64,000 nt of DNA from positions 1 to 64,000 of the forward strand of contig JBEONO010000021.1 of the NCBI GenBank assembly GCA_040544425.1, read 5' to 3'. Within the stretch, counting starts at the first letter, position 1. Every line of letters begins with the position of its first letter. The position numbers and the translations under genes were made by a program. The notes under the pieces are model-generated. The model searched no databases and was not told the DNA's origin. It was given only the letters and a program-made list of their open reading frames with translations. Below, one piece after another: positions 18,359 through 27,262 of this stretch. This DNA comes from Solimicrobium sp040544425 (lineage in GTDB: Bacteria > Pseudomonadota > Gammaproteobacteria > Burkholderiales > Burkholderiaceae_D).

Positions 18359-18850
18359 TTAGGACATTAACGCACACTCAACCGGGATGGCGTTCAGTGT
18401 TTTAATTAATATTTGCGGATCAATTCCGACCAGATAACCGCGCCGTCCGCCATTGATATAAATTTTCGGTAATGAAAGAATTCCCATTTCCACATAAATC
18501 GGCATTACTTTCTTGGTGCCGAATGGTGAGGTACCGCCCACCTGATAGCCGCTGTGACGTTGCGCCATCTCGGGGCTGCAGGGTGCGACACTTTTGCAGC
18601 CGATCTGACGAGCCAGATTCTTGGTCGAGACGGTGCAGTCACCATGCATCAACACGATCATGGGTTTGGCTGCTTCATTCTGCATGACCAGTGTTTTAAC
18701 CACACTGTGTTCATCGACATTCAGTTCGCGTGCCGACACGGCGGTGCCGCCGTTTTCTTCATAGGGGTAGGGATGTTCGGTAAACACAATCTGATGCCCA
18801 CGCAAGAAATGGGTGGCTGGTGTTTCCGATATATGTTTGGCGTGGCTCAT
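18359..18850 (-). CDS. ybaK: YbaK-type Cys-tRNA(Pro)/aminoacyl-tRNA deacylase
   Basis: Removes wrongly attached amino acids (Cys from tRNA-Pro in E. coli YbaK). It has 163 residues, the usual family length. The INS/YbaK domain fills the protein: a conserved Lys in EHSVVKTLVM, the MHGDCTVSTKNLAR segment, and VGGTSPFGTKK, which is diagnostic for YbaK/EbsC. It is convergent with the helicase gene (5 bp between stops) and lies 27 bp upstream of where xerD ends on the same strand. It may share a transcript with xerD and ogt. Confidence 0.92.
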   Translation of the reverse strand: MSHAKHISETPATHFLRGHQIVFTEHPYPYEENGGTAVSARELNVDEHSVVKTLVMQNEAAKPMIVLMHGDCTVSTKNLARQIGCKSVAPCSPEMAQRHSGYQVGGTSPFGTKKVMPIYVEMGILSLPKIYINGGRRGYLVGIDPQILIKTLNAIPVECALMS

Positions 18851-18877
18851 ATAAATTGGTGGCGAAGTTAAATTTGA

Positions 18878-19777
18878 TTACCCGCGCGGATGATGCTCTT
18901 TGTGTAAACGTTTTAAACGTTCCCGGGCAACGTGGGTATAAATCTGGGTCGTGGAAATATCTGAATGACCGAGCAGTAATTGTACAACCCGCAAATCAGC
19001 GCCGTGGTTGATCAAATGCGTGGCAAATGCATGACGCAGTGTGTGCGGTGACAGTGGCGCGTTGACCTCTGCCAGCTGACTGTATTTTTTGATCAGGATC
19101 CAGAACATCTGACGGGTCATGGCAGTGCCGCGCGCAGTGACGAACAGGGCATCGTCGATCTTGCCATTCATGATGGCTGGACGGGACTCTTTCAGATAAC
19201 GGCTGATCCAGTTGCTGGCAATTTCACCGAACGGGATCAGTCTGGTTTTATCGCCCTTGCCGGTAATGCGCAACACGTGATCATTCATGCTCACTTCCTG
19301 AATCTTGACCAACACCAGTTCAGTCACGCGCAAGCCACTTGCATACATCAATTCCAGCATGCAGCGATCGCGCAATCCAAGTTCGGTCTCGACATTGGGT
19401 GCAGCCAACAGTGCTTCAACTTGCGCTTCACTCAATGTCTGAATATTGCGCGATGGTGTTTTTGCCGATGCAATCTTGATCGTCGGATCAATGCTGATTT
19501 TGTGATGCCGCAAAGCCTGTTGATAGAATCGTTTGAAGACTGTCAGGCGACGGTTGGCACTGGTAGCTTTACTGCTGCGCAGATAATGCATGTATTGCTG
19601 AATCACTTCGGTGTTGGTGTCAAGCAGCGACTGATGGGCGTTGCTGGTTAACCATTTGGCAAACAAGGTCAGGTCGCGTCGGTAAGCTTCCAGGGTATTT
19701 TTTGAGAGCCCGTCTTCCAGCCACAAGGTGTCGCAAAAATCGTCGATATCAGATTGCATTTGCGGATCAATATCCAT
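18878..19777 (-). CDS. xerD: Site-specific tyrosine recombinase XerD
   Basis: Acts with XerC at the dif site to resolve chromosome dimers before cell division. It has 299 residues. The N-terminal SAM-like domain (about 10-95) matches XerD (LWLEDGLSKNTLEAYRRDL), and the catalytic domain shows GLRVTEL (Arg), GKGDKTR (Lys), HTLRHAFATH (His, Arg), LGHSDISTTQIYTH (His and nucleophile Tyr). I chose the ATG at 19777 because AAGG lies 6 bases upstream; the longer frame starts at 19789. The start overlaps the ogt stop by 11 bp, so the two genes are coupled. Confidence 0.95.
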   Translation of the reverse strand: MDIDPQMQSDIDDFCDTLWLEDGLSKNTLEAYRRDLTLFAKWLTSNAHQSLLDTNTEVIQQYMHYLRSSKATSANRRLTVFKRFYQQALRHHKISIDPTIKIASAKTPSRNIQTLSEAQVEALLAAPNVETELGLRDRCMLELMYASGLRVTELVLVKIQEVSMNDHVLRITGKGDKTRLIPFGEIASNWISRYLKESRPAIMNGKIDDALFVTARGTAMTRQMFWILIKKYSQLAEVNAPLSPHTLRHAFATHLINHGADLRVVQLLLGHSDISTTQIYTHVARERLKRLHKEHHPRG

Positions 19778-20255
19778 GCACACCTTCATGTTTTAACAGC
19801 CAGCGTTTGATGGACAGCGCGTAGCCGTCGGCGTCATCTTGATTGGCAAAACCACCGAGGCCATTCGCGGCAGTTACGCGATGGCAGGGGATGATCAGGG
19901 GATAATAATTTGCACCGCAAGCCTGGCCGACGGCACGCGGTGCAGAGCCGATCAGTTTGGCAATCTGTCCGTAAGTGGCGACCTGTCCGATTGGAATTGA
20001 GCTGATTGCTTTCCACACTTTGTGTTGATGTGCGGTGCCTTGCAGTGACAGTGGTAAATCAAATTGAAAACCGGGATTGTCGAAGTAGTGTTCGAGTTGC
20101 CGAACGACTTTTTTTGACAGCGCGCTGGCCGGTGCACTGAGCGCATAATTGGCCGGCAGGTAAACCAGTTCCTGCAGCACGCCAGATTCAGTGCGTATTC
20201 CCAGCACACCAAACGGTGCCTCGATCACGGCACAAAAACGAATTGTCTGATTCAT
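19767..20255 (-). CDS. ogt: Methylated-DNA-protein cysteine methyltransferase
   Basis: Repairs O6-methylguanine by moving the methyl group to its own cysteine. It has 162 residues from the ATG at 20255. The active site is IIPCHRV, preceded by the DNA-binding helix and arginine finger region (APRAVGQACGANYYP) and the VATYGQIA motif. The longer frame from 20309 adds 18 residues unlike the family and would run close to the terminator, so I reject it. It is the first gene of a short ogt-xerD unit. There is no Ada-type regulatory domain. Confidence 0.93.
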   Translation of the reverse strand: MNQTIRFCAVIEAPFGVLGIRTESGVLQELVYLPANYALSAPASALSKKVVRQLEHYFDNPGFQFDLPLSLQGTAHQHKVWKAISSIPIGQVATYGQIAKLIGSAPRAVGQACGANYYPLIIPCHRVTAANGLGGFANQDDADGYALSIKRWLLKHEGVHGY

Positions 20256-20307
20256 GTGGTAACACCAGGAAGAAGTTGGATGAAGTTGTATCACAAAAAG
20301 CAGATAC

Positions 20308-20336
20308 AAAAAAGGCGTATCCTGAGATACGCCTTT
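20308..20336 (-). terminator. Rho-independent terminator
   Basis: An 11-bp perfect stem (20311-20321 with 20326-20336) with a 4-base loop. On the minus strand it is followed by a run of T. It is placed to end leftward transcription from dctP before ogt begins. Confidence 0.85.
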
Positions 20337-20605
20337 AAAACTACTTTCGCGCTTCTTGCTAATATCATGCTTTTTTTATTTGGCATCCTTAGCTTTTATT
20401 AAAACGCGGTCTCCTCGATGTTATACCGGATTGCTCCGTTTTTTTACACACCTGCTAAATTCACATTGGAAGCAAAGATATCACAGGGAATTTGGATACG
20501 CAATTTCAAATCAGCGCTTGAAGACATCCATTTCAATATTGTGGTAAATATGTGAAAGCTTATTAAAGTCATAATCTGAACCGTGCTGCGTTGCAATGTG
20601 AATTT
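20337..20605. other. Non-coding stretch downstream of dctP
   Basis: About 270 bp, AT-rich, between the terminator and the end of dctP. In a complete TRAP operon the membrane genes dctQ and dctM would follow here. I find no frame, remnant or RNA structure that I can support. It could be a 3' untranslated region. Confidence 0.55.
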
Positions 20606-21616
20606 TTATTGTTGTCTCGAGCTGCTTACTTCTTTTTTTATTTCGTTGATCAATTCTTTTCCGATCCGGGTTTCCATTTGATCGCGCACCGGAAGCAGGG
20701 CGTCAATCCACAATTTTTTTTCTTTCTCGCTCAACTCAATCACGTTGGTTTTTCCCGAGAGTTTAATTTCTGCCAAATCTCGTTCGTTTTTCTCCTGGGC
20801 AATTATGTTGGCATATTTGGTCGTCTCGTTGATGGCTGCGGTTAACTGAATTTGAATCTCTCCGGGCAGTGTGTTCCAGAATTTTTTATTCGTGATAACG
20901 ACATAGCCCATATAACCATGATTGGTCAGCGTCAGATATTTTTGTGACTGCATTAAGTTCATTGTGTAAAACAGTGAGGGCGTGGTTTCGGTGCCATCGA
21001 TGAGGCCATTATTGAGGTATTTAAATGTCTCAAAAAAAGGCATGGAAAAAGGAATCGCACCCAGGTTGTTCATTTGCGTGGCGATCACTTTGGATGGCTG
21101 AATGCGCATTCTTAAATTGCGCATATCTTCGGGGCTGCGGATTGGCTTGTTGGCGGACATGTCCTTGAAGCCATTGTCCCAATATCCCAACCCGACAACG
21201 CCATGTGCGTCCAACGTGTTAAGTAGTTTGCGACCAATTGTGCTCTGGGTAATACGATGCAATTCATCTTGATTGCGAAACAGATAGGGCAGATCAAATA
21301 CCTCAAAATTGTGTATGCCCAAGGATGAGAACTTGGAAAAGGTAGGCGCAAGCATTTGAACCGAATTTAATTGCAAGGCTTCCATTTCTTCATTATCTTT
21401 GAACAGTTGACTGTCAGAGTAAATCTCGACTTTGACCTTGCCTTTGGTTAGCTTTTCGGCGACTTCTTTGAAGTGAGTCGCAGCTAAGCCTTTTGGAGAA
21501 TCGGGGGGGGCGATATGGCTAAATTTGATAATCACCTGAGAATTCGCATCACAATAAAAAAGTGACAGTGGAAAAGTGAAAATAATTACAATTAAGTATT
21601 TAAAAGATAACATCAT
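20606..21616 (-). CDS. dctP: TRAP-type C4-dicarboxylate binding protein, DctP family
   Basis: A periplasmic solute-binding protein of the TRAP (DctP/TRAP_DctP) family, 336 residues. A signal peptide covers about residues 1-25, and the mature part has IKFSHIAPPDSPKG, the family start, and the ligand-binding Arg segment NLRMRIQPS. Later motifs include GTETTPSLFYTMNLM and NHGYMGYVVI. A ribosome binding site (AAGG) precedes the ATG. It is divergent, with 52 bp between starts, from a sensor kinase gene. No dctQ or dctM follows, so it either serves a transporter encoded elsewhere or acts as a sensor accessory. The ligand is not certain; C4-dicarboxylates are the commonest for the family. Confidence 0.88.
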   Translation of the reverse strand: MMLSFKYLIVIIFTFPLSLFYCDANSQVIIKFSHIAPPDSPKGLAATHFKEVAEKLTKGKVKVEIYSDSQLFKDNEEMEALQLNSVQMLAPTFSKFSSLGIHNFEVFDLPYLFRNQDELHRITQSTIGRKLLNTLDAHGVVGLGYWDNGFKDMSANKPIRSPEDMRNLRMRIQPSKVIATQMNNLGAIPFSMPFFETFKYLNNGLIDGTETTPSLFYTMNLMQSQKYLTLTNHGYMGYVVITNKKFWNTLPGEIQIQLTAAINETTKYANIIAQEKNERDLAEIKLSGKTNVIELSEKEKKLWIDALLPVRDQMETRIGKELINEIKKEVSSSRQQ

Positions 21617-21668
21617 TTGTTAACCTTGCTATAGAATTTAGCGCCAGTTAAAAATATAGACCAATACT

Positions 21669-23669
21669 TTGGAAAACTACAAATATATCAATCGCTATCC
21701 GTTTTTTAAGCAACACTGGGTCCTGCCCATTTTGCTGGCGATCTTCTTGTTGCCGACTTTGATCCTGTTGCCGTGGCATACACAGAAGATTGAATTCGAT
21801 GATCGCCAGGAGCAATTGATCGCAGATACCTTATGGCTGGAGCAGGCAATCAAAACACTGCTGGTCAAGGATGAAGACTATATTCGAATTATCGGTGACG
21901 ATATTGTCAATAACCGAGGGTCATTGGAACAAATCAAAAAACGAATTTTAACGCTGATACAAAACCATACTGAACTCCAACAAATCGTTTGGTTGAATGA
22001 TTCAGACCAGGTGCAATATAGCACTCGTGCATTCAACTTTGATCAATTTTCCCCCAATTCTCAGCAAGCCATTGTGCATGCCCGTGGCAGCAAGTTGCCA
22101 CAATACTCGCAGCCCGCCGCCTTGCGTAACGGCGAAGCGGCAGTTCTGATGGATTATCACTACCCATTGTTTGATAAGGAAAAATATTTGGGCTGCATTG
22201 TTGCCAGTTACAAGCTCACCTCCATTCTCGAGAAAGCCGTCCCCTGGTGGTTTGCCAAGGAACATGAAATCAGCCTGATCGATATCGATGATAACGTTGT
22301 GGCCAATCGTTCTGATACGGGGATTGGCCATAATATTTTTATGCACTCAAAAGGATTGGATTTGCCAGGAGCCAATTTAATCCTGAAGACCAACAGCAAT
22401 AAATATTTCCCCAGGCTGTTGTCGAATTATCTGGTCGCAATTGTTGTGATTCTCGGGTTGGGGTTGTCGTGGAGCCTTTGGGCTTTGTGGCGCGACATCT
22501 TGCGCCGTCAGGCAGCTGAAACTGCGCTTCGCTCTGAAATGGCATTCCGTAAAGCAATGGAAAAATCATCAATCACTGGGATGCGAGTGCGCAGCATGGA
22601 CGGTCGTCTGGTTTACGTGAACGCGGCATTTTGTGAAATCGTCGGCTGGACTGAGGATCAATTGTTGGGCCAAAGGATTCCGTTTCCGTTTTGGACTGCC
22701 GAAGCGGCGGATGAATTTGCGCGACATAGTTCGAGCTTTGAAAAAATTCCGCTAACGCACGGATTCGAGACCGTATATCAACATTCGAGTGGCCGCACAG
22801 TTCCTGTACTGATTTATGAGTCGCCCTTGATGGATGAAAATGGCAGTCAGACAGGTTGGATGGGTTCGATATTGGATATCAGTGAAAGAAAGCGCACAGA
22901 GCAGATATTGCGCCAGCACGAAGAACGCCTGCAGAGGAGCGCCCGACTGGCTACCATGGGTGAGTTGGCTTCTGTGATGGCTCATGAACTCAATCAACCT
23001 TTGACTGCGATTAACACCTATGCCTCGGGCGTTTTAAGCATGGTGCAGTCTGGTCAGACTGAGTTGGAGCAATTGCAGCCAGCATTGACCCAGATGCAAA
23101 AACAAGCATTTCGAGCCGCGCAGATTATTCGCAGTGTTCACGATTTTGTTGTCAAGCGTGGGCCCAATAAAGTGCAAATGCAATTTCGCGATGTGTTCAA
23201 TAATGTTTATCCCTTGATTGAGTTGCAGGCCAAGTCCTACCTCATCAGCATAAAATTCGACATTGACGAGCCGCTGCCGGACGTGTTCGTTGACCCTATT
23301 TCAATGGAGCAGGTAATCCTCAACTTGACAAGAAATGCGTTGCAATCGATGCAGGAATTAACCTTGCAAAAAAGAATTTTGCAGGTTGCTGCAAAACTGA
23401 ATGGCAGTTTTGTTTGCGTGGAAATCATCGATAACGGCAGTGGCATAGACCAAGAAGTGGCAGACCGTTTGTTTTCACCTTTTTTTTCAACGAAGGCGGA
23501 AGGGATGGGAATGGGGCTAAATATTTGTCGCACAATTATTGAATTTCATGGCGGCCAACTTTCTTATCGTCCCAATCCGTCGGGCGGAACTATTTTTAGT
23601 TTTACAGTTCCGGTGTGTCGAGAATTAGATCTGGAAACAGATTACACAGTCAATTCAATAAATAGTTAG
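21669..23669 (+). CDS. Membrane sensor histidine kinase, DctS-like
   Basis: A two-component sensor kinase, 666 residues. TM1 (about 16-36) and TM2 (about 252-273) enclose a periplasmic sensing domain of about 210 residues. A cytoplasmic PAS domain (about 290-405) follows, then HisKA with phospho-His439 in MAHELNQPLTAI, and the ATPase part with the N box (NLTRNALQS), DNGSGID and GMGMGLNICR. The layout matches DctS/DctB-type dicarboxylate sensors. An in-frame stop just upstream leaves TTG at 21669 as the only start that keeps TM1; there is no obvious ribosome binding site. The response regulator follows after 9 bp. The neighbouring binding protein may present the ligand. Confidence 0.88.
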   Translation: MENYKYINRYPFFKQHWVLPILLAIFLLPTLILLPWHTQKIEFDDRQEQLIADTLWLEQAIKTLLVKDEDYIRIIGDDIVNNRGSLEQIKKRILTLIQNHTELQQIVWLNDSDQVQYSTRAFNFDQFSPNSQQAIVHARGSKLPQYSQPAALRNGEAAVLMDYHYPLFDKEKYLGCIVASYKLTSILEKAVPWWFAKEHEISLIDIDDNVVANRSDTGIGHNIFMHSKGLDLPGANLILKTNSNKYFPRLLSNYLVAIVVILGLGLSWSLWALWRDILRRQAAETALRSEMAFRKAMEKSSITGMRVRSMDGRLVYVNAAFCEIVGWTEDQLLGQRIPFPFWTAEAADEFARHSSSFEKIPLTHGFETVYQHSSGRTVPVLIYESPLMDENGSQTGWMGSILDISERKRTEQILRQHEERLQRSARLATMGELASVMAHELNQPLTAINTYASGVLSMVQSGQTELEQLQPALTQMQKQAFRAAQIIRSVHDFVVKRGPNKVQMQFRDVFNNVYPLIELQAKSYLISIKFDIDEPLPDVFVDPISMEQVILNLTRNALQSMQELTLQKRILQVAAKLNGSFVCVEIIDNGSGIDQEVADRLFSPFFSTKAEGMGMGLNICRTIIEFHGGQLSYRPNPSGGTIFSFTVPVCRELDLETDYTVNSINS

Positions 23670-23678
23670 GATCTAACC

Positions 23679-24314
23679 ATGCTCTACATTGTGGATGATG
23701 AGATAGAAATACAAAATGCTTTGAAATGGATCGCAAAGAGTCGGAAAATTGATTGTCGTGCGTTCTATAGCGGTGAAGCTTTACTCGAGGCACTGAATAT
23801 TCCGTTGAAGCATTGTAACGACGAAGAACTGGCTGACAACTCAAAAATTAACTTCGATCCAAATGGGGATTGCATTATTCTCGATATCCGAATGCCCGGG
23901 ATCAACGGTATTGGAGCGTTTGACTATATTGGTAGAAGAAAACTCACCAAACGGCTTCCTGTCATTTTCATTACCGGGCACGGCGAACTCTACACCGCGG
24001 TTGAAGCCATGAAACGTGGCGCATTTGATTTCTTTGAAAAGCCTTTTAACGACAATGAGCTGTTTGGAAACGTTAGCGAGGCATTTGAATTGTCGAGATT
24101 GGAAAAAGAAAACAGCGAGATAAAAAATCGATTTAAACGATTGACTGCACGTGAGCGTGAGATTCTTGATTTGATCTTGATCGGGAAAATGAATAAGGTC
24201 ATTGCAGATGATTTGGGCATCAGCATGCGCACCGTCGAAGTCCACCGGGCAAATATCTTGGACAAAATGGAAGTGAAAACCGCGATAGAACTAGCCTCGG
24301 TAATTAAGCATTGA
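23679..24314 (+). CDS. FixJ/LuxR-type response regulator, DctR-like
   Basis: DNA-binding partner of the kinase just upstream, 211 residues. The receiver domain has YIVDDE at the N-terminus, phospho-acceptor Asp69 in CIILDIRMPG, Thr99 and Lys121 (EKPF). A LuxR/GerE helix-turn-helix (about 155-205) begins LTAREREILDL and ends EVHRANILDKM. Asp69 sits about 15 residues later than in typical FixJ receivers because of an extra segment rich in acidic and polar residues (about 44-60). It is probably the activator of dctP or of an unlinked transporter. It is not an NtrC-type regulator, so no sigma-54 control is implied. Confidence 0.9.
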   Translation: MLYIVDDEIEIQNALKWIAKSRKIDCRAFYSGEALLEALNIPLKHCNDEELADNSKINFDPNGDCIILDIRMPGINGIGAFDYIGRRKLTKRLPVIFITGHGELYTAVEAMKRGAFDFFEKPFNDNELFGNVSEAFELSRLEKENSEIKNRFKRLTAREREILDLILIGKMNKVIADDLGISMRTVEVHRANILDKMEVKTAIELASVIKH

Positions 24315-24326
24315 TGAGCGATATGG

Positions 24327-25412
24327 TTATTGCGCTAGCGCCCAAATTACATGTTCCCGGACCAGTTCGGACGAGTTGTTCAGGCGGGTCTTCAATGCCA
24401 GATTGATTGGCTCAGCAGTCAGACCATTTAAGGTTTGACTGCGTTTTGCATTTCCCAAACCCACTGCCAGATTTCTTAACCAGCGCACATGCCCAATACG
24501 TCGTATTGGACTGCCTTCCATTTTTTTCAAGAACTCCGCTTCATCCCAGCTGAACAATTCGATCATGCTGGCCTGGTCCAAGCCGTTGCGGACGGCGAAT
24601 TCGGCCTGGTCGCTGGCCTGGGCGAATTTATTCCAGGGACAATACAGCTGGCAGTCGTCGCACCCGTACACCCGGTTGCCGATCAAGCTGCGTAATTCAT
24701 GAGGAATGCTGCCTTTCAATTCGATGGTTAAATACGAGATGCAGCGCCGGGCGTCCAACTGATAGGGGCCCAAGATCGCCTGCGTTGGGCAACAGGTGAT
24801 GCAGGCGGAACAGCTGCCGCAGTGATTTGAAACGGGCGGGTCAACCGGCAAATCAATATCGGTAATGATTTCACCAATAAAGAATGTCGATCCGGCATGC
24901 TGATTTAACAGCAAAGTGTGTTTGCCGCGCCATCCCAATCCGGCCTTTTCGGCAAGGGCGACTTCCAGGATCGGCGCAGAATCGGTAAAAACCCGATAGC
25001 CGTACTGCCCTACTTCTGTTTCGATCCGATCCGCCAGTTTTTGAAGGCGTGTCTTCAGCACCTTGTGGTAATCGCGTCCTCTGGCATAGATTGAAATTAC
25101 TGCCTGATTTGGTTCCTGAGCCGCTCGCTGCTCCCGTTCACGCCAATCTGGCTGACTGCCAGGGGGCAGGTAATCCATGCGAACCATGATGGCGCGCCTG
25201 GCACGGGGAACCAGCTCGGCAGGACGGGCACGTTTTAGCCCATGGGTTGCCATGTAGTCCATTTCGCCGTGGTAGCCAGCCTTGATCCAGGCCGCCAGCT
25301 CTGGTTCGTGCTTCGACAGGTCTACGTCAGTAATCCGGACATCTGAAAATCCAAGGTCTTTTCCCCATGTTTTAATGAGTATTGCCAGCAAAGGGCCGTT
25401 GTCGTTTATCAT
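24327..25412 (-). CDS. queG: Epoxyqueuosine reductase
   Basis: Last step of queuosine biosynthesis: reduces epoxyqueuosine to queuosine in tRNA, using cobalamin and two 4Fe-4S clusters. The two cluster motifs are CGSCSACITCCPT and GCDDCQLYCPWN, in the middle of a 361-residue protein, and the C-terminal region has HEAT-like repeats. The ATG at 25412 aligns best with E. coli QueG (WGKDLGF at the same distance); the frame can be extended to an ATG at 25430. It is divergent from tsaE with about 40 bp or less between starts, as in E. coli, where queG also faces the tsaE operon. Confidence 0.94.
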   Translation of the reverse strand: MINDNGPLLAILIKTWGKDLGFSDVRITDVDLSKHEPELAAWIKAGYHGEMDYMATHGLKRARPAELVPRARRAIMVRMDYLPPGSQPDWREREQRAAQEPNQAVISIYARGRDYHKVLKTRLQKLADRIETEVGQYGYRVFTDSAPILEVALAEKAGLGWRGKHTLLLNQHAGSTFFIGEIITDIDLPVDPPVSNHCGSCSACITCCPTQAILGPYQLDARRCISYLTIELKGSIPHELRSLIGNRVYGCDDCQLYCPWNKFAQASDQAEFAVRNGLDQASMIELFSWDEAEFLKKMEGSPIRRIGHVRWLRNLAVGLGNAKRSQTLNGLTAEPINLALKTRLNNSSELVREHVIWALAQ

Positions 25413-25452
25413 GCGGGCTGAAGCAATCATTGAAATGCCACCATTCTACGAG

Positions 25453-25938
25453 ATGCGACACTATTTAACTCAATTAAAAAATGAAGCAGCGACCGAGGCA
25501 TTGGGGCGTTGTCTGGCGCATCGACTGGTGCCCGGTCTGGTGATTTACCTGCATGGTGAATTAGGCGCCGGAAAAACTGCTTTGACGCGAGCGTTGCTGC
25601 ACGCAGCGGGCGTTGTCGGACATATTAAAAGTCCAACATATAACCTGGCCGAACCCTATGAAATCCAATTGGTGGGAACGGCTGTGACAGTGATGCATTT
25701 TGATTTATACCGGATGAGCAGCGCTGACGAGTTCCTGGAAGCCGGATTCCGCGATGTATTTAATCTTTCAACAATCTGTATCGTGGAATGGCCTGAAAAA
25801 GGCCAGGGGGTGTTGCCTGTGCCCGACCTTGAGGTGTATTTAACTGTTGCAGGCGAGGGGCGTCATGTAGAATTACGGGCATTATCGGATAAAGGAAGTG
25901 CATGTCTGGACCAGTTAAATTTCGCTCCGAATCTTTGA
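25453..25938 (+). CDS. tsaE: tRNA threonylcarbamoyladenosine biosynthesis ATPase TsaE
   Basis: ATPase that works with TsaB and TsaD to make t6A37 in tRNAs. It has 161 residues. Walker A is GELGAGKT, and SPTYNLAEPYE and the later HFDLYRM and IVEWPEKG are family signatures. Starting at 25453 puts the Walker motif at exactly the same distance from Met as in E. coli TsaE; an ATG at 25435 is possible too, and neither has a good ribosome binding site. The 3' end overlaps the amidase gene by 37 bp. The tsaE-amiC order is widely conserved in proteobacteria. Confidence 0.9.
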   Translation: MRHYLTQLKNEAATEALGRCLAHRLVPGLVIYLHGELGAGKTALTRALLHAAGVVGHIKSPTYNLAEPYEIQLVGTAVTVMHFDLYRMSSADEFLEAGFRDVFNLSTICIVEWPEKGQGVLPVPDLEVYLTVAGEGRHVELRALSDKGSACLDQLNFAPNL

Positions 25939-27251
25939 AACACCCTCAAACAAAATCGCGTCGCGTTTTTTTGCAGCAAGGCGCGACTCTGCTGCTTTCC
26001 GTATTGGTCCCCCAATTATCATATGCCTCGCAAATTCTGGCGGTCCGGGTCTGGCCCGCTGAAGACTACACCCGCGTCACGCTCGAAGGTGACGTCGAAT
26101 TAAAAGTGACCCAGTTTCTGGTCAAAGATCCCTTGCGCATGGTCGTGGAGATTGAAGGGCTTGAATTGAATTCCACCCTGAAAGAGATCATCGCCAAAGT
26201 TCAACCGAATGATCCGTATATCAAACAGGTCAGGGTTGGCCAAAACCGTCCCAATATCGTCCGTCTGGTGTTTGATTTAAAAGAAGAAATCAATCCGCAG
26301 GTGTTTTCATTAAAGCCGGTTGGGGAGTACAGGTATCGACTGGTGTTCGATCTGTATCCGGTGCATCCGGTAGATCCAATCGAAGCACTCATCGAGCAGG
26401 GACAATGGCTGAAAGATCAGCCTGTCGGCAAACTGAATGAACATTCGGCCGAGCCGCAGTTAATGCCCCAGCCGAAGTTAAACCCGAATCCGGAACAACC
26501 TTCGGTACCCGCACCAGATTTAAAGAATCTGCCGCAGTTAAATCGCATGGTCACGATTGCTTTGGATCCGGGACATGGCGGTGAAGATCCGGGGGCAATC
26601 GGGCGCGGCGGCAGCTACGAAAAAGATATTGTGTTATCGATCGCCAAACGATTAAAAGCCAAAATCGAAATGCAGCCGAATATGCGGGTATTCTTGACCC
26701 GCGATGCAGACTTTTTTGTGCCGCTGAATGTTCGGGTTGAGAAGGCGCGTAAAGTTCAGGCCGATTTGTTCATGTCGATTCATGCCGATGCATTTATCGA
26801 ATCGACCGCACGCGGCTCGTCGGTATTTGCGCTGTCCGATAAGGGCGCCAGTTCCACGGCCGCGCGCTGGCTGGCCAACAAAGAGAACTCGGCCGATCTG
26901 ATCGGCGGTGTAAATATTAAAAACCACGATCGGCAACTCGCCAGCGTCTTGCTCGATCTGTCGACCACGGCGCAAATCAGTGACAGTCTTAAACTGGGCG
27001 GCGCGATTCTGGGTGAAATCGGTGGCATCAATCGTCTGCATAAAGGCTCGGTAGAACAGGCTGGCTTTGCCGTCTTGAAAGCGCCCGATATTCCCAGCGT
27101 GCTGATTGAAACTGCATTTATTTCGAATCCGGAAGAAGAAGCCAAGCTGTTGGATGAGAATTACCAAAACCAAATGGCCGATGCCATCTTAAAAGGCATT
27201 AATCGTTATTTTTCTAAAAAACCGCCGCTGTCCAAAGGCCGTCTGACCTGA
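25902..27251 (+). CDS. amiC: N-acetylmuramoyl-L-alanine amidase AmiC, Tat-exported
   Basis: Cuts the amide bond between MurNAc and the stem peptide to split daughter cells. It has 449 residues. A twin-arginine signal (SRRVFLQQGATLLL) ends about residue 43. An AMIN domain (about 47-155) targets the division site, then a P/N/Q-rich linker, then the zinc Amidase_3 domain (about 215-440) with DPGHGGEDPG, SIHADAF and IETAFISNP. The start is supported by AAAGGAAGTG just before the ATG, inside the end of tsaE. AmiA/AmiC type enzymes are Tat substrates in E. coli as well. Confidence 0.95.
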   Translation: MSGPVKFRSESLKHPQTKSRRVFLQQGATLLLSVLVPQLSYASQILAVRVWPAEDYTRVTLEGDVELKVTQFLVKDPLRMVVEIEGLELNSTLKEIIAKVQPNDPYIKQVRVGQNRPNIVRLVFDLKEEINPQVFSLKPVGEYRYRLVFDLYPVHPVDPIEALIEQGQWLKDQPVGKLNEHSAEPQLMPQPKLNPNPEQPSVPAPDLKNLPQLNRMVTIALDPGHGGEDPGAIGRGGSYEKDIVLSIAKRLKAKIEMQPNMRVFLTRDADFFVPLNVRVEKARKVQADLFMSIHADAFIESTARGSSVFALSDKGASSTAARWLANKENSADLIGGVNIKNHDRQLASVLLDLSTTAQISDSLKLGGAILGEIGGINRLHKGSVEQAGFAVLKAPDIPSVLIETAFISNPEEEAKLLDENYQNQMADAILKGINRYFSKKPPLSKGRLT

Positions 27252-27262
27252 GGTAAACCATC

